Of a stretch of 9,178 nucleotides of DNA, positions 1 through 7,614 are shown one piece after another. How positions within the stretch are numbered: position 1 is the first letter of the stretch; every line of letters begins with the position of its first letter. Under the pieces are notes generated by a model that saw only the letters and a program-made list of their open reading frames with translations, was not told where the DNA came from and made no database searches. The translations under genes and the position numbers were made by a program. The DNA is from Cloacibacterium sp964530915 (GTDB taxonomy: Bacteria > Bacteroidota > Bacteroidia > Flavobacteriales > Weeksellaceae), in assembly GCA_964530915.1 (NCBI GenBank), contig CAZHCK010000091.1, positions 1-9,178 on the forward strand. The letters run 5' to 3'.

Positions 1-62
1 AGTTTATTGATTCCACAAAATAAAAATTCTAAAATATCACCATTTCAAAAAAATTAAAAAAT

Positions 63-497
63 ATGATTACAAAACCTATATTTCCATGTCTTTGGTACGA
101 TGGAAAAGCCAGAGAAGCTGCAGATTTTTATTGCCAAATTTTCCCTAATTCTAAAGTCCTTTCGGATAATGGAATGGTGGTGAAATTTGAACTAAACGGA
201 ACAGAATTCATGGGATTAAATGGTGGTCCGAATTTCAAATTTGATGAAGCCGTTTCTTTTTGTATAGAATGCGAAACACAAGAAGAAATAGATTACTACT
301 GGGAAAATCTACTGAAAAATGGAGGAAACGAAAAAGTTTGCGGTTGGCTTACAGACCAATTCGGAATGTGTTGGCAAGTCTATCCAAAGATTTTAGTTGA
401 TATGATGAATGACGCCGAAAAAGCACCAAAAGCAGTGGAAGCATTTCAGAAAATGGTAAAATTTGATATACAAGCTTTACTTGATGCTGTGAAATAA
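63..497 (+). CDS. VOC/PhnB-like (3-dmu-9_3-mt type) small protein
   Basis: A 144-residue protein of the vicinal-oxygen-chelate superfamily, in the PhnB-like branch often labelled '3-demethylubiquinone-9 3-methyltransferase' (a label inherited from the Pfam name and not evidence of that activity). Seen: an N-terminal PFLW-like beginning (PCLWYDGKAREAADFY, residues 8-23) giving the first beta strand and helix, FPNSKVL at 27-33, the family-typical F-LNG-EFMGLNGGPNFKF stretch at 42-60, a SFCIECETQEE-DYYWE segment at 65-81, and CGWLTDQFGMCWQVYP at 93-108, the signature C-terminal strand pair. The protein is shorter than the usual ~155-160 residues because the loop between SKVL and MVVKFEL (about residues 33-38) is reduced to a few residues. 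Metal ligands cannot be assigned with certainty and the substrate is unknown. It is cytosolic (no signal peptide). The ATG at 63 begins the family-typical N-terminus. No terminator separates it from the next gene, so read-through is possible. Confidence 0.88.
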   Translation: MITKPIFPCLWYDGKAREAADFYCQIFPNSKVLSDNGMVVKFELNGTEFMGLNGGPNFKFDEAVSFCIECETQEEIDYYWENLLKNGGNEKVCGWLTDQFGMCWQVYPKILVDMMNDAEKAPKAVEAFQKMVKFDIQALLDAVK

Positions 498-510
498 AAC
501 CTTACCTTTG
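481..510 (+). promoter_or_regulatory. Bacteroidota-type promoter for cvfB
   Basis: TTG at 481-483, a 19-base gap, then TACCTTTG at 503-510, a perfect match to the Bacteroidota -7 box TAnnTTTG with the known -33 TTG spacing. Transcription would start near 516-518, leaving a leader of roughly 20 bases before the ATG at 539. The -33 element lies inside the last codons of the upstream VOC gene, so cvfB can be expressed independently although it is only 41 bases away. Confidence 0.75.
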
Positions 511-538
511 CAAAACTTACCAATTATCAATTATAAAA

Positions 539-1375
539 ATGCAGTTAGGAAAAACTCAAACTTTAAAAATCGCAGAAAAAAATACCTCTGGACTTTTCTT
601 AGAATCTCAAACTGGTGAAAGAGCTTTTTTGCCTAAAATTTTTGCAGACGAAAATGCAGAAATAGGTGATGAAATATCAGTTTTCGTGTATCAAGATGAT
701 TCTGCTTTGAAAGCTACTACAGAAATTCCGCTTTGCGAAGTAGGAGAGTTTGCAGTGATGACTTGCGTACAATCTTTGCCAAGTGGCGCTTTTATGGATT
801 GGGGAATTATCAAAGATTTGTTTATTCCATACAAGCAACAAAAAGGTAAAATTCTCGAAGGAAAACGTTATTTGGTGTATGTTTATGTAGATGATGTTTC
901 TGACAGAATTACAGGTACAACTAAGTTTAAGAGAAATCAGTCTTACGAAAATGTTCCTTTCAAAAAAGGAGAAGAAGTAAACCTTATCATTGCAGGAGAA
1001 TCAGAAATTGGTTTCAATGTAGTGGTGAATAAAAAATATTTAGGATTAATTTACACTTCGGATGTATTTAAAAAATTATATCCGCTGTCTGAAGAAACAG
1101 GTTATATCAAAACCATCAGAGAAGACGGTAAAATAGATGTTACGCTTCAGAAACAAGGCTATGAAAACAATCATGATGAATTTCAACAAAAAATTCTTCA
1201 GAAATTAGAAGAAAATTACGGAATTCTTTATCTCTCAGACAAATCAGAACCCGAAGAAATTAAGCAAGAACTCCAAATGAGCAAAAAGAATTTCAAAAAG
1301 GCAATTGGCGGTTTATACAAAGACCAAGTCATAGAAATTTTGGAAGACAAAATCAGACTCATCAACGAAGAATAA
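539..1375 (+). CDS. cvfB: CvfB-family S1 RNA-binding protein
   Basis: A 278-residue protein with the size and domain order of the CvfB/YitL family, known in Firmicutes as an RNA-binding regulator of virulence-factor expression. Role in Bacteroidota is not established. Seen: an N-terminal S1-like OB domain (about 1-60) with GLFLES at 18-23 and a DEISVFVYQDD strand at 44-54; a second S1-like domain (about 65-130) with GAFMDWGIIKDLFIPYKQQ at 83-101, the family hallmark; a third S1-like domain (about 143-205) with the KYLGLIYTSDVF motif at 166-177 and EDGKIDVTL at 195-203; then a lysine-rich winged-helix tail (about 213-276) containing the MSKKNFKKAIGGLYK motif at 247-261. No signal peptide, so it acts in the cytosol. 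It has its own promoter at 481-510 and runs into a bidirectional terminator whose first bases overlap its stop codon. Confidence 0.93.
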   Translation: MQLGKTQTLKIAEKNTSGLFLESQTGERAFLPKIFADENAEIGDEISVFVYQDDSALKATTEIPLCEVGEFAVMTCVQSLPSGAFMDWGIIKDLFIPYKQQKGKILEGKRYLVYVYVDDVSDRITGTTKFKRNQSYENVPFKKGEEVNLIIAGESEIGFNVVVNKKYLGLIYTSDVFKKLYPLSEETGYIKTIREDGKIDVTLQKQGYENNHDEFQQKILQKLEENYGILYLSDKSEPEEIKQELQMSKKNFKKAIGGLYKDQVIEILEDKIRLINEE

Positions 1376-1407
1376 AACAAAAAGAGCAGAAATTTCTGCT
1401 CTTTTTT
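1374..1407. terminator. Bidirectional intrinsic terminator, copy 1
   Basis: A perfect palindrome at 1379-1406 centred on AGCAGAAATTTCTGCT, with an A-run on the left and a T-run on the right, so it makes a hairpin plus U-tract on either strand. It sits exactly at the convergence of cvfB (stop 1373-1375) and the minus-strand CHU_C gene (stop 1406-1408), so it can end both transcripts. The 34 bases 1374-1407 are repeated without change at 5436-5469. Confidence 0.9.
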
Positions 1408-4400
1408 AGTTTCTATTTTTAATTAAAACATAACCTTGTAAAATTCGTCCGTCTGAAACTTTCAAAACATACCAATATGTTCCGCTTGGTAAAATTCTGC
1501 CATTAAACTGACCGTTCCATTCAAAAGTACCATTGATTATTTTTTTCAAAACAGCAGCGCCAAATCTGTCTACAATGGTGATTTCTGAGTTAGGATAATT
1601 TTCCATTCCTGTGATTTTCCAGGTGTCATTTATCCCATCAGAATTGGGAGTGAAAGTATTCGGAATATCAAAAATGGTGAAATTCATTTCGCCAATAATA
1701 CAGCCTAATTTCGTTTTCACATAAACGGTATAACTTCCATTATTCAAATTCGGAAATTCTGGATTGTTTTGCCAATTTGAATTATCTAAAGAATAAACGA
1801 AATCACCATTTGCCGAAAGTAAAACTTTCGCATCATTATTCGTGATTTCCACTTTTAAAATATTGGCTAAAATGGATTGATTGACTAGAGTAGAACTCGT
1901 GTTTTTACAATCAGAACTGTTGGTTACTTCTACCGTGTATTTACCAACTTCTGAAACATTTAAAATCTGAGCATTAGAAATAGGAGTTGGAGTTCCTTCT
2001 TTTGTCCAAACATAAGATTTAAAGCCAGAACCAGCGTCTAAATTTACCGAAAGTCCTCTGCAAAATTCTGCATTCACAGGAAGATTAACTACAGGTTTTG
2101 GATTAAGTTGAAGCTTTAATTGAACCATTTTCCAACAACCATCTGCGGTTTTAACTTTTACATTAAAAATATTAAAACCAATGATGAGATTTCTATTGGC
2201 AAAATCAGCAATAGGATTGTTGTTTTGGTCAAAATATTCAAAACTATAAGCGGTAGAACCAGTAATGATATTTTCTTGATATTTTCTTAAATCTTCGGTT
2301 TTAGAATTGGCGGTAGTATCATTGCAAAAGGTAAGTTGATAATCATTTGCAGGAAGTGAATTCGCGGTTAAAGTGACTTTAATTTCTAGTTTTGGACTTT
2401 CGCAACTGTTCAAAGTTTGCGTAACAAAATACGAAGTATTGTTTTGAAGAAGAGTAGTGTTAGGCAAAACATTTCCGAGACTATCATAAAACTTCAACGA
2501 AGTCCCAGTTACAGCCAAATCTTTAATTTGAGCATTTCTGGAAGTACAAAAATCTTGATTTATATTTCCTGTAGGAAGTGGAGTAGCATTTACTTTCACT
2601 TGAACCAAAATTTTATCACTTTCGCAACCATCAATGGTTTGAGAAGCGTAATAAGTGGTTCCATCAATCAATGGAGTTGTAGTATTTAAAATATTTCCAG
2701 AATCGTCATACCAAATAATATTTTGACCAGTAATGTTGATGTTTGAAATTTTTGGAGCATCAATCGCACAAAAAGTTTGTGGCGAACTAGCAGTTGGTAA
2801 AGCAGGTGAAGTAATAATTACTTTTTGAGTTTGCGTAAAAGTATTTCCGTTTCCATCATCGTATTTCCAAGTGATGGTGTAAGTTCCGGGAGTAAAATTT
2901 GATGTTTGGTGAGTAGTAGTTGCAACAATAATATTTCCACAGCCATCTGTTGCTGTAGGAGCTGTTAATTTGGTATTGCAATTACCTTTTATATCTGGTA
3001 AATCCGTAACATCTGGTTTTGGTGGAGCAGGGCTACCAATTATTACATTCAAGGTAAATATTCCACCACAAGTATTGGCACCAGTCATTCTTACAAAATA
3101 CTCTCCAGAATCTGAAATTTGAGCATTTTTAATCACTGGATTTTGGTCAAAGGAATGAAAATTATTAGGACCAAACCATTCATAAGTATCTCCACCTTCA
3201 GCTTTTAATTCTAAATCTTTTCCGTTACAAATTGGGGTGTAACTTACTTTTACATTAGATTCACAATCTGCGAATTTTGCGATGTAAACATCATTACTAA
3301 ATCCTGTTTGCTGAAATGTTCCTGGTGTAGCTATACCTTTTGTATTTTGGTGATTTAATCCAGAGATATAGATGAAGTTATTTCTATCTTTGGTAATAAA
3401 TCCAAGTTGAACTCCATTATTCTCTCCTCTGTAATAGGTAATCCAATCAATTTGGTTGTCTGGTTTAATTTTTATGTAAAAGTCAGAATATGGTGCGAAA
3501 GTATTGATATAAGCATTTGGTGTTGCTATATGAAAAGGATGCCATATTGTATTTCCTGAAAAAAAAGTATTTCCATAATCATCTACATAACTACAGTCAT
3601 GTATGGAAATATCCCAAAAATTATTTTCAATAATTTTATTAGATGGAATATCAACTTTAACAATTCCAGCCTTGTAAGGATCAATACCTTTTCTCATGAA
3701 TTTGCCCGTAATGTATAAAGTATTGTTTATGATTCTACCATTAATTAAGTAGTCATCACCATCAAAACCAACATAGCTACTTTTAACAACGCTTTTACCA
3801 TCATCAGAAAAAACTACATATAAACCATCTCTTTCATACTGAATAGAAGAAAGAAGTGTTGGTTGAAATGCATCTTTTATAAATAGTTTATTAGAATATG
3901 TAGTTCCTAATAAATGTATTTTATTATTTGATATATTAATTATTTTAAAAAAACCTGTTGATGCGTCTTCTCCACCAAAATATGAACTCCAAATCATATT
4001 TCCATCAAGATCTAATTTGCTGAGAAATCCATCACTTTCATTAGATTTATTATATTCTTGAAAACTGCCAACCGTTCCTAGAGAGTTTTTACTTCTAGTT
4101 ACACCTGAAATATAAATGTAATTTTCAGCATATGAAATGTCATAAGGATAATCAACTCCAGGTCCGCCAAAAAGTTTTTCAAAGACTAAAAAACCATTTG
4201 AATCTAATTTTAATAAAAATATGTTTCTATTAAATTGTGTTGAGATTTTACCAGATATAGTGCCAAGAAAGTATACATTCAAATCATCATCAAAGTCAGC
4301 CCCATTACCTTCATCTTGTAAAGCAAATCCATAATAGGTACCCCATTCTCTTTTTCCATCTTTATCTAATTTAGCAATAAAAGCATCACTATAACCACCT

Positions 4401-5335
4401 CCATAAGAAGTTTGTGCTGAACCAGCTGTAGCAATATTGTTATAACTACTTGTGGAACCTACTAAATATACGTTACTATTTTTATCAGTTTCTATTAAGC
4501 TATAATCACTTCCAATTCCTCCATAATACGTCCCCCAAATCCTCGTAGGAACTGGGTCTATAACCACTGTTTTATCAAAAGAATCTTGTGGAGCTGCAAA
4601 CCCGAAAACGCCTTTTTCTATTTCTCTGAATTGAACAGATAAATCTGTTTTTTTAGAAGGTTCTTCCATCCAAGAATGCGGAATGTTTTCTTGCATCTCT
4701 CCAAATCTAAGATTCATAGAGAGTTTCCCATCTTTTAGTTTTGTTTTAGCTCCTTTAAATTTAAGTTTAATATCAGAAATTTTTCCTTTTGGATGGATAA
4801 TGAAGTTATACTCAATGGTTTTAGCACTATCTTTTGGTTTGAAGAAAACCAAATCTACATTGGGATAAATATTTTTATAAGTGATTTTTTGGTAACGGTG
4901 AACTTCTGTTACACCTTCTGGTTTTCCGGGAATATTGTAGTAATTTTCATAATCTGTAGACTTTCCTTCGGCTATGATTTCAGGATTTTTATTGGCATTT
5001 AGAAAATCGATATCAACTCTATGAAACTTAAATTTATAGTCAAACTCATCTTTTGGTTTTCTATCAAGAGCAGTTAAAGAATTTTCGACTTTAGATTTTT
5101 TCTTTTTCGTTTTTTCAACTTCGTAAACATCATAAGAAAATCCTTCCTTTTTGATTTGAACATTTAGTCCACCAGAATTGAATAAATATTTAACTTTAGA
5201 ATTGGCATTTCCTTTTTGGTCAATAATTTGACCTTTGTTTTCATAAAAATAAAAATCAGATTGCGATTGCAATTTTTGCTGAGAAAACACAGAAATAAAA
5301 AACGAAAATATAAATAGAAAATGAAGTTTTTTCAT
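1406..5335 (-). CDS. Large secreted SBBP-propeller protein with T9SS type B (CHU_C) sorting domain
   Basis: A 1309-residue predicted cell-surface or secreted protein. Seen, numbered from the chosen ATG: signal peptide 1-18 (MKK, hydrophobic FLFIFSFFISVF, then S-QQ); a DUF7948-like domain at about 28-260 (ENKGQI at 32-37, YENYYN, NIYPNVDLVFF at 155-165, IDPVP at 259-263); seven SBBP-like propeller units starting near residues 267, 331, 385, 449, 518, 574 and 631, with repeated W-x-x-YYGG and 'AFIAKLDKDG' style strands; an Ig-like module 693-767; a HYR-like module 772-842 (TAPTATDGCG); two tandem Ig_7-like modules 846-917 and 919-990; a related module 998-1078; a PKD/Ig-like module 1080-1150; another 1158-1222; and the CHU_C domain 1222-1309 (PNTFTPNSDGINDTW, LPSGTYWYVLKV). 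The CHU_C/TIGR04131 tail is the known type B signal for export by the type IX system. The ligand is unknown; adhesion is an inference. The frame is open upstream to a TTG at 5381-5383, but that TTG is part of the promoter -33 element, so ATG at 5333-5335 is chosen. No PorP/SprF-like partner is adjacent. Confidence 0.93.
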   Translation of the reverse strand: MKKLHFLFIFSFFISVFSQQKLQSQSDFYFYENKGQIIDQKGNANSKVKYLFNSGGLNVQIKKEGFSYDVYEVEKTKKKKSKVENSLTALDRKPKDEFDYKFKFHRVDIDFLNANKNPEIIAEGKSTDYENYYNIPGKPEGVTEVHRYQKITYKNIYPNVDLVFFKPKDSAKTIEYNFIIHPKGKISDIKLKFKGAKTKLKDGKLSMNLRFGEMQENIPHSWMEEPSKKTDLSVQFREIEKGVFGFAAPQDSFDKTVVIDPVPTRIWGTYYGGIGSDYSLIETDKNSNVYLVGSTSSYNNIATAGSAQTSYGGGYSDAFIAKLDKDGKREWGTYYGFALQDEGNGADFDDDLNVYFLGTISGKISTQFNRNIFLLKLDSNGFLVFEKLFGGPGVDYPYDISYAENYIYISGVTRSKNSLGTVGSFQEYNKSNESDGFLSKLDLDGNMIWSSYFGGEDASTGFFKIINISNNKIHLLGTTYSNKLFIKDAFQPTLLSSIQYERDGLYVVFSDDGKSVVKSSYVGFDGDDYLINGRIINNTLYITGKFMRKGIDPYKAGIVKVDIPSNKIIENNFWDISIHDCSYVDDYGNTFFSGNTIWHPFHIATPNAYINTFAPYSDFYIKIKPDNQIDWITYYRGENNGVQLGFITKDRNNFIYISGLNHQNTKGIATPGTFQQTGFSNDVYIAKFADCESNVKVSYTPICNGKDLELKAEGGDTYEWFGPNNFHSFDQNPVIKNAQISDSGEYFVRMTGANTCGGIFTLNVIIGSPAPPKPDVTDLPDIKGNCNTKLTAPTATDGCGNIIVATTTHQTSNFTPGTYTITWKYDDGNGNTFTQTQKVIITSPALPTASSPQTFCAIDAPKISNINITGQNIIWYDDSGNILNTTTPLIDGTTYYASQTIDGCESDKILVQVKVNATPLPTGNINQDFCTSRNAQIKDLAVTGTSLKFYDSLGNVLPNTTLLQNNTSYFVTQTLNSCESPKLEIKVTLTANSLPANDYQLTFCNDTTANSKTEDLRKYQENIITGSTAYSFEYFDQNNNPIADFANRNLIIGFNIFNVKVKTADGCWKMVQLKLQLNPKPVVNLPVNAEFCRGLSVNLDAGSGFKSYVWTKEGTPTPISNAQILNVSEVGKYTVEVTNSSDCKNTSSTLVNQSILANILKVEITNNDAKVLLSANGDFVYSLDNSNWQNNPEFPNLNNGSYTVYVKTKLGCIIGEMNFTIFDIPNTFTPNSDGINDTWKITGMENYPNSEITIVDRFGAAVLKKIINGTFEWNGQFNGRILPSGTYWYVLKVSDGRILQGYVLIKNRN

Positions 5336-5353
5336 GGTTATTTTTAAGACGTT

Positions 5354-5384
5354 CAAATCTACTAATTCCATTAATGATGACAAA
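5354..5384 (-). promoter_or_regulatory. Bacteroidota-type promoter for the CHU_C gene
   Basis: Read on the minus strand: TTTG (5384-5381), 19 bases, then TAGATTTG (5361-5354), a perfect TAnnTTTG -7 box. The box ends 18 bases before the ATG at 5335, giving a leader of roughly ten bases. Its position decides the start codon: any start at 5383 would lie upstream of the transcript. Confidence 0.78.
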
Positions 5385-5435
5385 GATTTAACTCAAAAAA
5401 AATAGATTAAATTTAGAGAAATAGGAGGGTTTAGA

Positions 5436-5469
5436 AAAACAAAAAGAGCAGAAATTTCTGCTCTTTTTT
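5436..5469. terminator. Intrinsic terminator of the NfeD-flotillin operon, copy 2
   Basis: The same 34 bases as 1374-1407, with the palindrome AGCAGAAATTTCTGCT and flanking A and T runs. It begins 4 bases past the flotillin stop codon (5474-5476) in the minus direction, so it ends that operon just before the CHU_C promoter at 5354-5384. By symmetry it could also stop plus-strand transcripts entering from the left. Confidence 0.9.
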
Positions 5470-5473
5470 GGGG

Positions 5474-7009
5474 TTATGCTTTTGGAGATTCACCTTCTGG
5501 TTTTGTAGGTTTTTCTTCTATTATTTTAGCATCCTCTTCTTTAGGATTTTCGCCTTTTAAGTAAGACGGAAGATTAAGGCCTGCCATATTGAATAAATCA
5601 TTCAATGGAGGAACGGTTTTCATCATTCCTGAAACAAAATTAGCAGTAGAAGTGTTTCCTTCAGGATTGTTTCCGCCATCCCAAACAGTAATTTTATCAA
5701 TTTTAATATTTTTAACGGCTTCCACTTGAGTTTTTACCAATTCTGGTAATTTTTCAATCAATAATAATTGGAAAGCACTATTGGTATCACCACCTGCAGC
5801 TTTTACAATTTGGTCGTAACCTTCTGCTTGTTTGGTTAAGATTTCATAAAGACCTTTTGCTTCTGCTTCCATTTTGGCAAAAATAGCATCTGCTTCACCT
5901 TTTGCCTGAAGTCTTATTTTTTCTGCCTCTGCTTCTGCGTCAATGATGGCTTTTTGTCTTGCAATTTCAGCAGGAACTACAATGTTGGCATTCTGTGTAG
6001 AACGTTCTCTTTCAGCTCTAGCGGTTTCAGCTTTTTGTTCAGCTAAGTAAGATTCTTCTAAAGCTTTTGCCGATTGTACTTTTTCAGCAGCCATTGCTAT
6101 TTTCAGTGCTTCCGCTTCTTTTTCACGTCTTTGTGCATCAGAATTGGCAATCGTAATTTTTGCTTCGTTTTCTCCTTTTACAGCGATAGAGTTGGCTAGA
6201 GAAGTTGCGATTCTCGCTTCTTTTTCAGCTTCAGCTTTACCGATGCTTTCATCTTTTTTCGCTGAGGCAATGCTTACTTCTCTATCTTTTTGAGTAACGG
6301 CAATTTTTACATCTCTATCTCTTTGTGTTTCCGCAATGACTACATCTTTTTCTCGGTCTGCACTTGCCTTACCTGTTTCCCCGATTTTTTCTTGCTCTGC
6401 TACAGAAATTTTAGCTTCGTTAATCGCTTTTGCAGCAGCTTCTTTTCCAAGAGCTTCTATGTAGCCAGATTCATCTTTAATATCGGTTACGTTTACGTTA
6501 ATAAGTTTTAACCCAATTTTTTTAAGTTCTGTATCTACGTTTTTAGAAATATTATCTAGAAATTTATCTCTATCGGAGTTAATTTCTTCAATCGTCATGG
6601 TAGCGATTACCAAACGCAATTGACCAAAAAGAATATCTTTAGAAAGTTCTTGAATTTGTTCTGGAGCAAGTCCCAATAATCTTTCTGCAGCATTTCCCAT
6701 AGAATCTGGCTCGGTAGAAATAGCGATGGTAAATCTACAAGGTACGTCTACTCTGATGTTTTGTCTAGAAAGAGCATTGGTAAGATTGGCTTCAATAGAA
6801 ATAGGTTTAAGGTCTAAGTAAGCAAAATCTTGAATAACAGGCCAAATAAAAGCACCACCTCCGTGAATACATTTAGCAGATTGACCGCCAGTTCTTCCGT
6901 AGATGACTAAGATTTTGTCTGAAGGACATCTTTTGTACCTAGAAATAAGGGCTAGAATAGTTACAAATATTACAAATGCAACAATAACGATAATAATAAA
7001 AGGTTCCAT
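5474..7009 (-). CDS. Flotillin-like SPFH-domain membrane protein
   Basis: A 511-residue flotillin/YqiK-type protein. Such proteins form oligomeric scaffolds in ordered membrane microdomains (established for FloT/FloA; the Bacteroidota role is inferred). Seen: one N-terminal membrane helix (about 3-23), an SPFH/PHB domain at about 28-190 (KILVIYGRTGG at 32-42, HGGGAFIWPVIQ at 49-60, RVDVPCRFTIAI at 86-97, ITDIKDESGYIEALGKEAAAKA-like stretch 173-195), a long Ala/Glu/Lys coiled-coil region (about 187-395) that includes at least four consecutive 11-residue repeats at 219-262, the conserved flotillin C-terminal segment LPELVKTQVEAVKNIKIDKI at 421-440 followed by TVWDGG, and a charged Pro/Glu/Lys tail (485-511). 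The length fits the long FloT/YqiK class. It lies 24 bases downstream of an NfeD-like gene, the classic partner arrangement, and is followed at once by a terminator. No separate promoter was seen, so it is probably expressed from the one upstream of the NfeD gene. Confidence 0.95.
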   Translation of the reverse strand: MEPFIIIVIVAFVIFVTILALISRYKRCPSDKILVIYGRTGGQSAKCIHGGGAFIWPVIQDFAYLDLKPISIEANLTNALSRQNIRVDVPCRFTIAISTEPDSMGNAAERLLGLAPEQIQELSKDILFGQLRLVIATMTIEEINSDRDKFLDNISKNVDTELKKIGLKLINVNVTDIKDESGYIEALGKEAAAKAINEAKISVAEQEKIGETGKASADREKDVVIAETQRDRDVKIAVTQKDREVSIASAKKDESIGKAEAEKEARIATSLANSIAVKGENEAKITIANSDAQRREKEAEALKIAMAAEKVQSAKALEESYLAEQKAETARAERERSTQNANIVVPAEIARQKAIIDAEAEAEKIRLQAKGEADAIFAKMEAEAKGLYEILTKQAEGYDQIVKAAGGDTNSAFQLLLIEKLPELVKTQVEAVKNIKIDKITVWDGGNNPEGNTSTANFVSGMMKTVPPLNDLFNMAGLNLPSYLKGENPKEEDAKIIEEKPTKPEGESPKA

Positions 7010-7033
7010 TGGTTTTAATCAGTTTATATTAAT

Positions 7034-7594
7034 TTAAATTTTTTCTACTACTAAAATTTTGTTTTCTGTATTGATGATTTTCACACTTTCGCCAGAAAGA
7101 ATTTCTTCTCCTTCGGTTACTGCATTGAGCTCATGAAAACTACCGTTAATGCTCACTTGAATTTTTCCAGTTCCCGATTTATGAGCGGGAATTTTAAGAT
7201 AAACTTCAGCGGTTTTTCCGATGGTTTTTTCCATTTGAAAAGTGTTGTCTTCTTGTAATTTTAGAAATTGTTTTATGATGATAAAGAATATCGCCACAAA
7301 AATTAATCCTACTAAAGTTGCCAAAGCTACCAGAAGATAATCATTCATTTTGCCAAAAAAAGCTACACCAGTCCACCCAAAACCAAGAAGAAAATTAATA
7401 AGGTTTCGGAAGGTAAACCATTCAAAAGGTGCATCTACATGATGAAAATCTCCATCAAAATCTGCATCTAAATCAGAAGATTCTACTCCTGCAAAAGTGA
7501 GGAGGGTTTGCAATAAAAAAATAATGCTAGATAGGAGAGCAGAATACCAAAATGCTTGCTGAAGCACGCTCATCCCAGTAAAGAAATCGGTCAT
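7034..7594 (-). CDS. NfeD-like membrane protein, flotillin partner
   Basis: A 186-residue membrane protein of the NfeD/YuaF type, short form without a ClpP-like protease domain. Such proteins are known to be encoded next to flotillins and to act with them in membrane organisation. Seen: three hydrophobic helices (about 13-35, 62-80 and 86-109), with an acidic, His-containing loop between the first two (DLDADFDGDFHHVDAP, 41-56), and a C-terminal beta-rich domain (about 120-186) matching the NfeD OB fold: IGKTAEVYLKI at 125-135, GTGKIQVSINGSFHELNAV at 141-159, then GEEILSGESVKIINTENKILVVEKI. It is the first gene of a two-gene operon with the SPFH gene (24-base gap) and has a perfect promoter box upstream. 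The ATG at 7594 is used; an internal ATG at residue 8 would also keep all helices. It could be called YuaF-like. Confidence 0.9.
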   Translation of the reverse strand: MTDFFTGMSVLQQAFWYSALLSSIIFLLQTLLTFAGVESSDLDADFDGDFHHVDAPFEWFTFRNLINFLLGFGWTGVAFFGKMNDYLLVALATLVGLIFVAIFFIIIKQFLKLQEDNTFQMEKTIGKTAEVYLKIPAHKSGTGKIQVSINGSFHELNAVTEGEEILSGESVKIINTENKILVVEKI

Positions 7595-7614
7595 AGTTTA
7601 ATAAAATAGTTTTT

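Noticed and set aside
1..62. Possible promoter for the VOC gene (TTG at 7-9)
   Set aside because: No TAnnTTTG-like box at the right spacing; the best candidate, TAAAATAT at 30-37, differs at several consensus bases. The promoter may lie left of the window.
2417..2689. Plus-strand open frame of 90 codons
   Set aside because: Lies wholly inside the CHU_C gene on the opposite strand, whose protein has clear Ig-like modules here; the plus-strand product shows no domain and no promoter.
4683..5002. Two overlapping plus-strand open frames of 61 and 69 codons
   Set aside because: Antisense shadows of the DUF7948-like region of the CHU_C gene; hydrophobic by reverse translation of Lys/Asp-rich coding sequence.
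1374..5469. Insertion sequence or composite transposon bounded by the 34-bp repeats
   Set aside because: No transposase or integrase in the interval, the repeats are direct palindromic terminators with a terminator function, and no target-site duplication is visible.
6290..6511. Plus-strand open frame of 73 codons
   Set aside because: Antisense to the flotillin coiled coil; Cys/Phe/Ser-rich product is the usual mirror of Lys/Glu/Ala codons.
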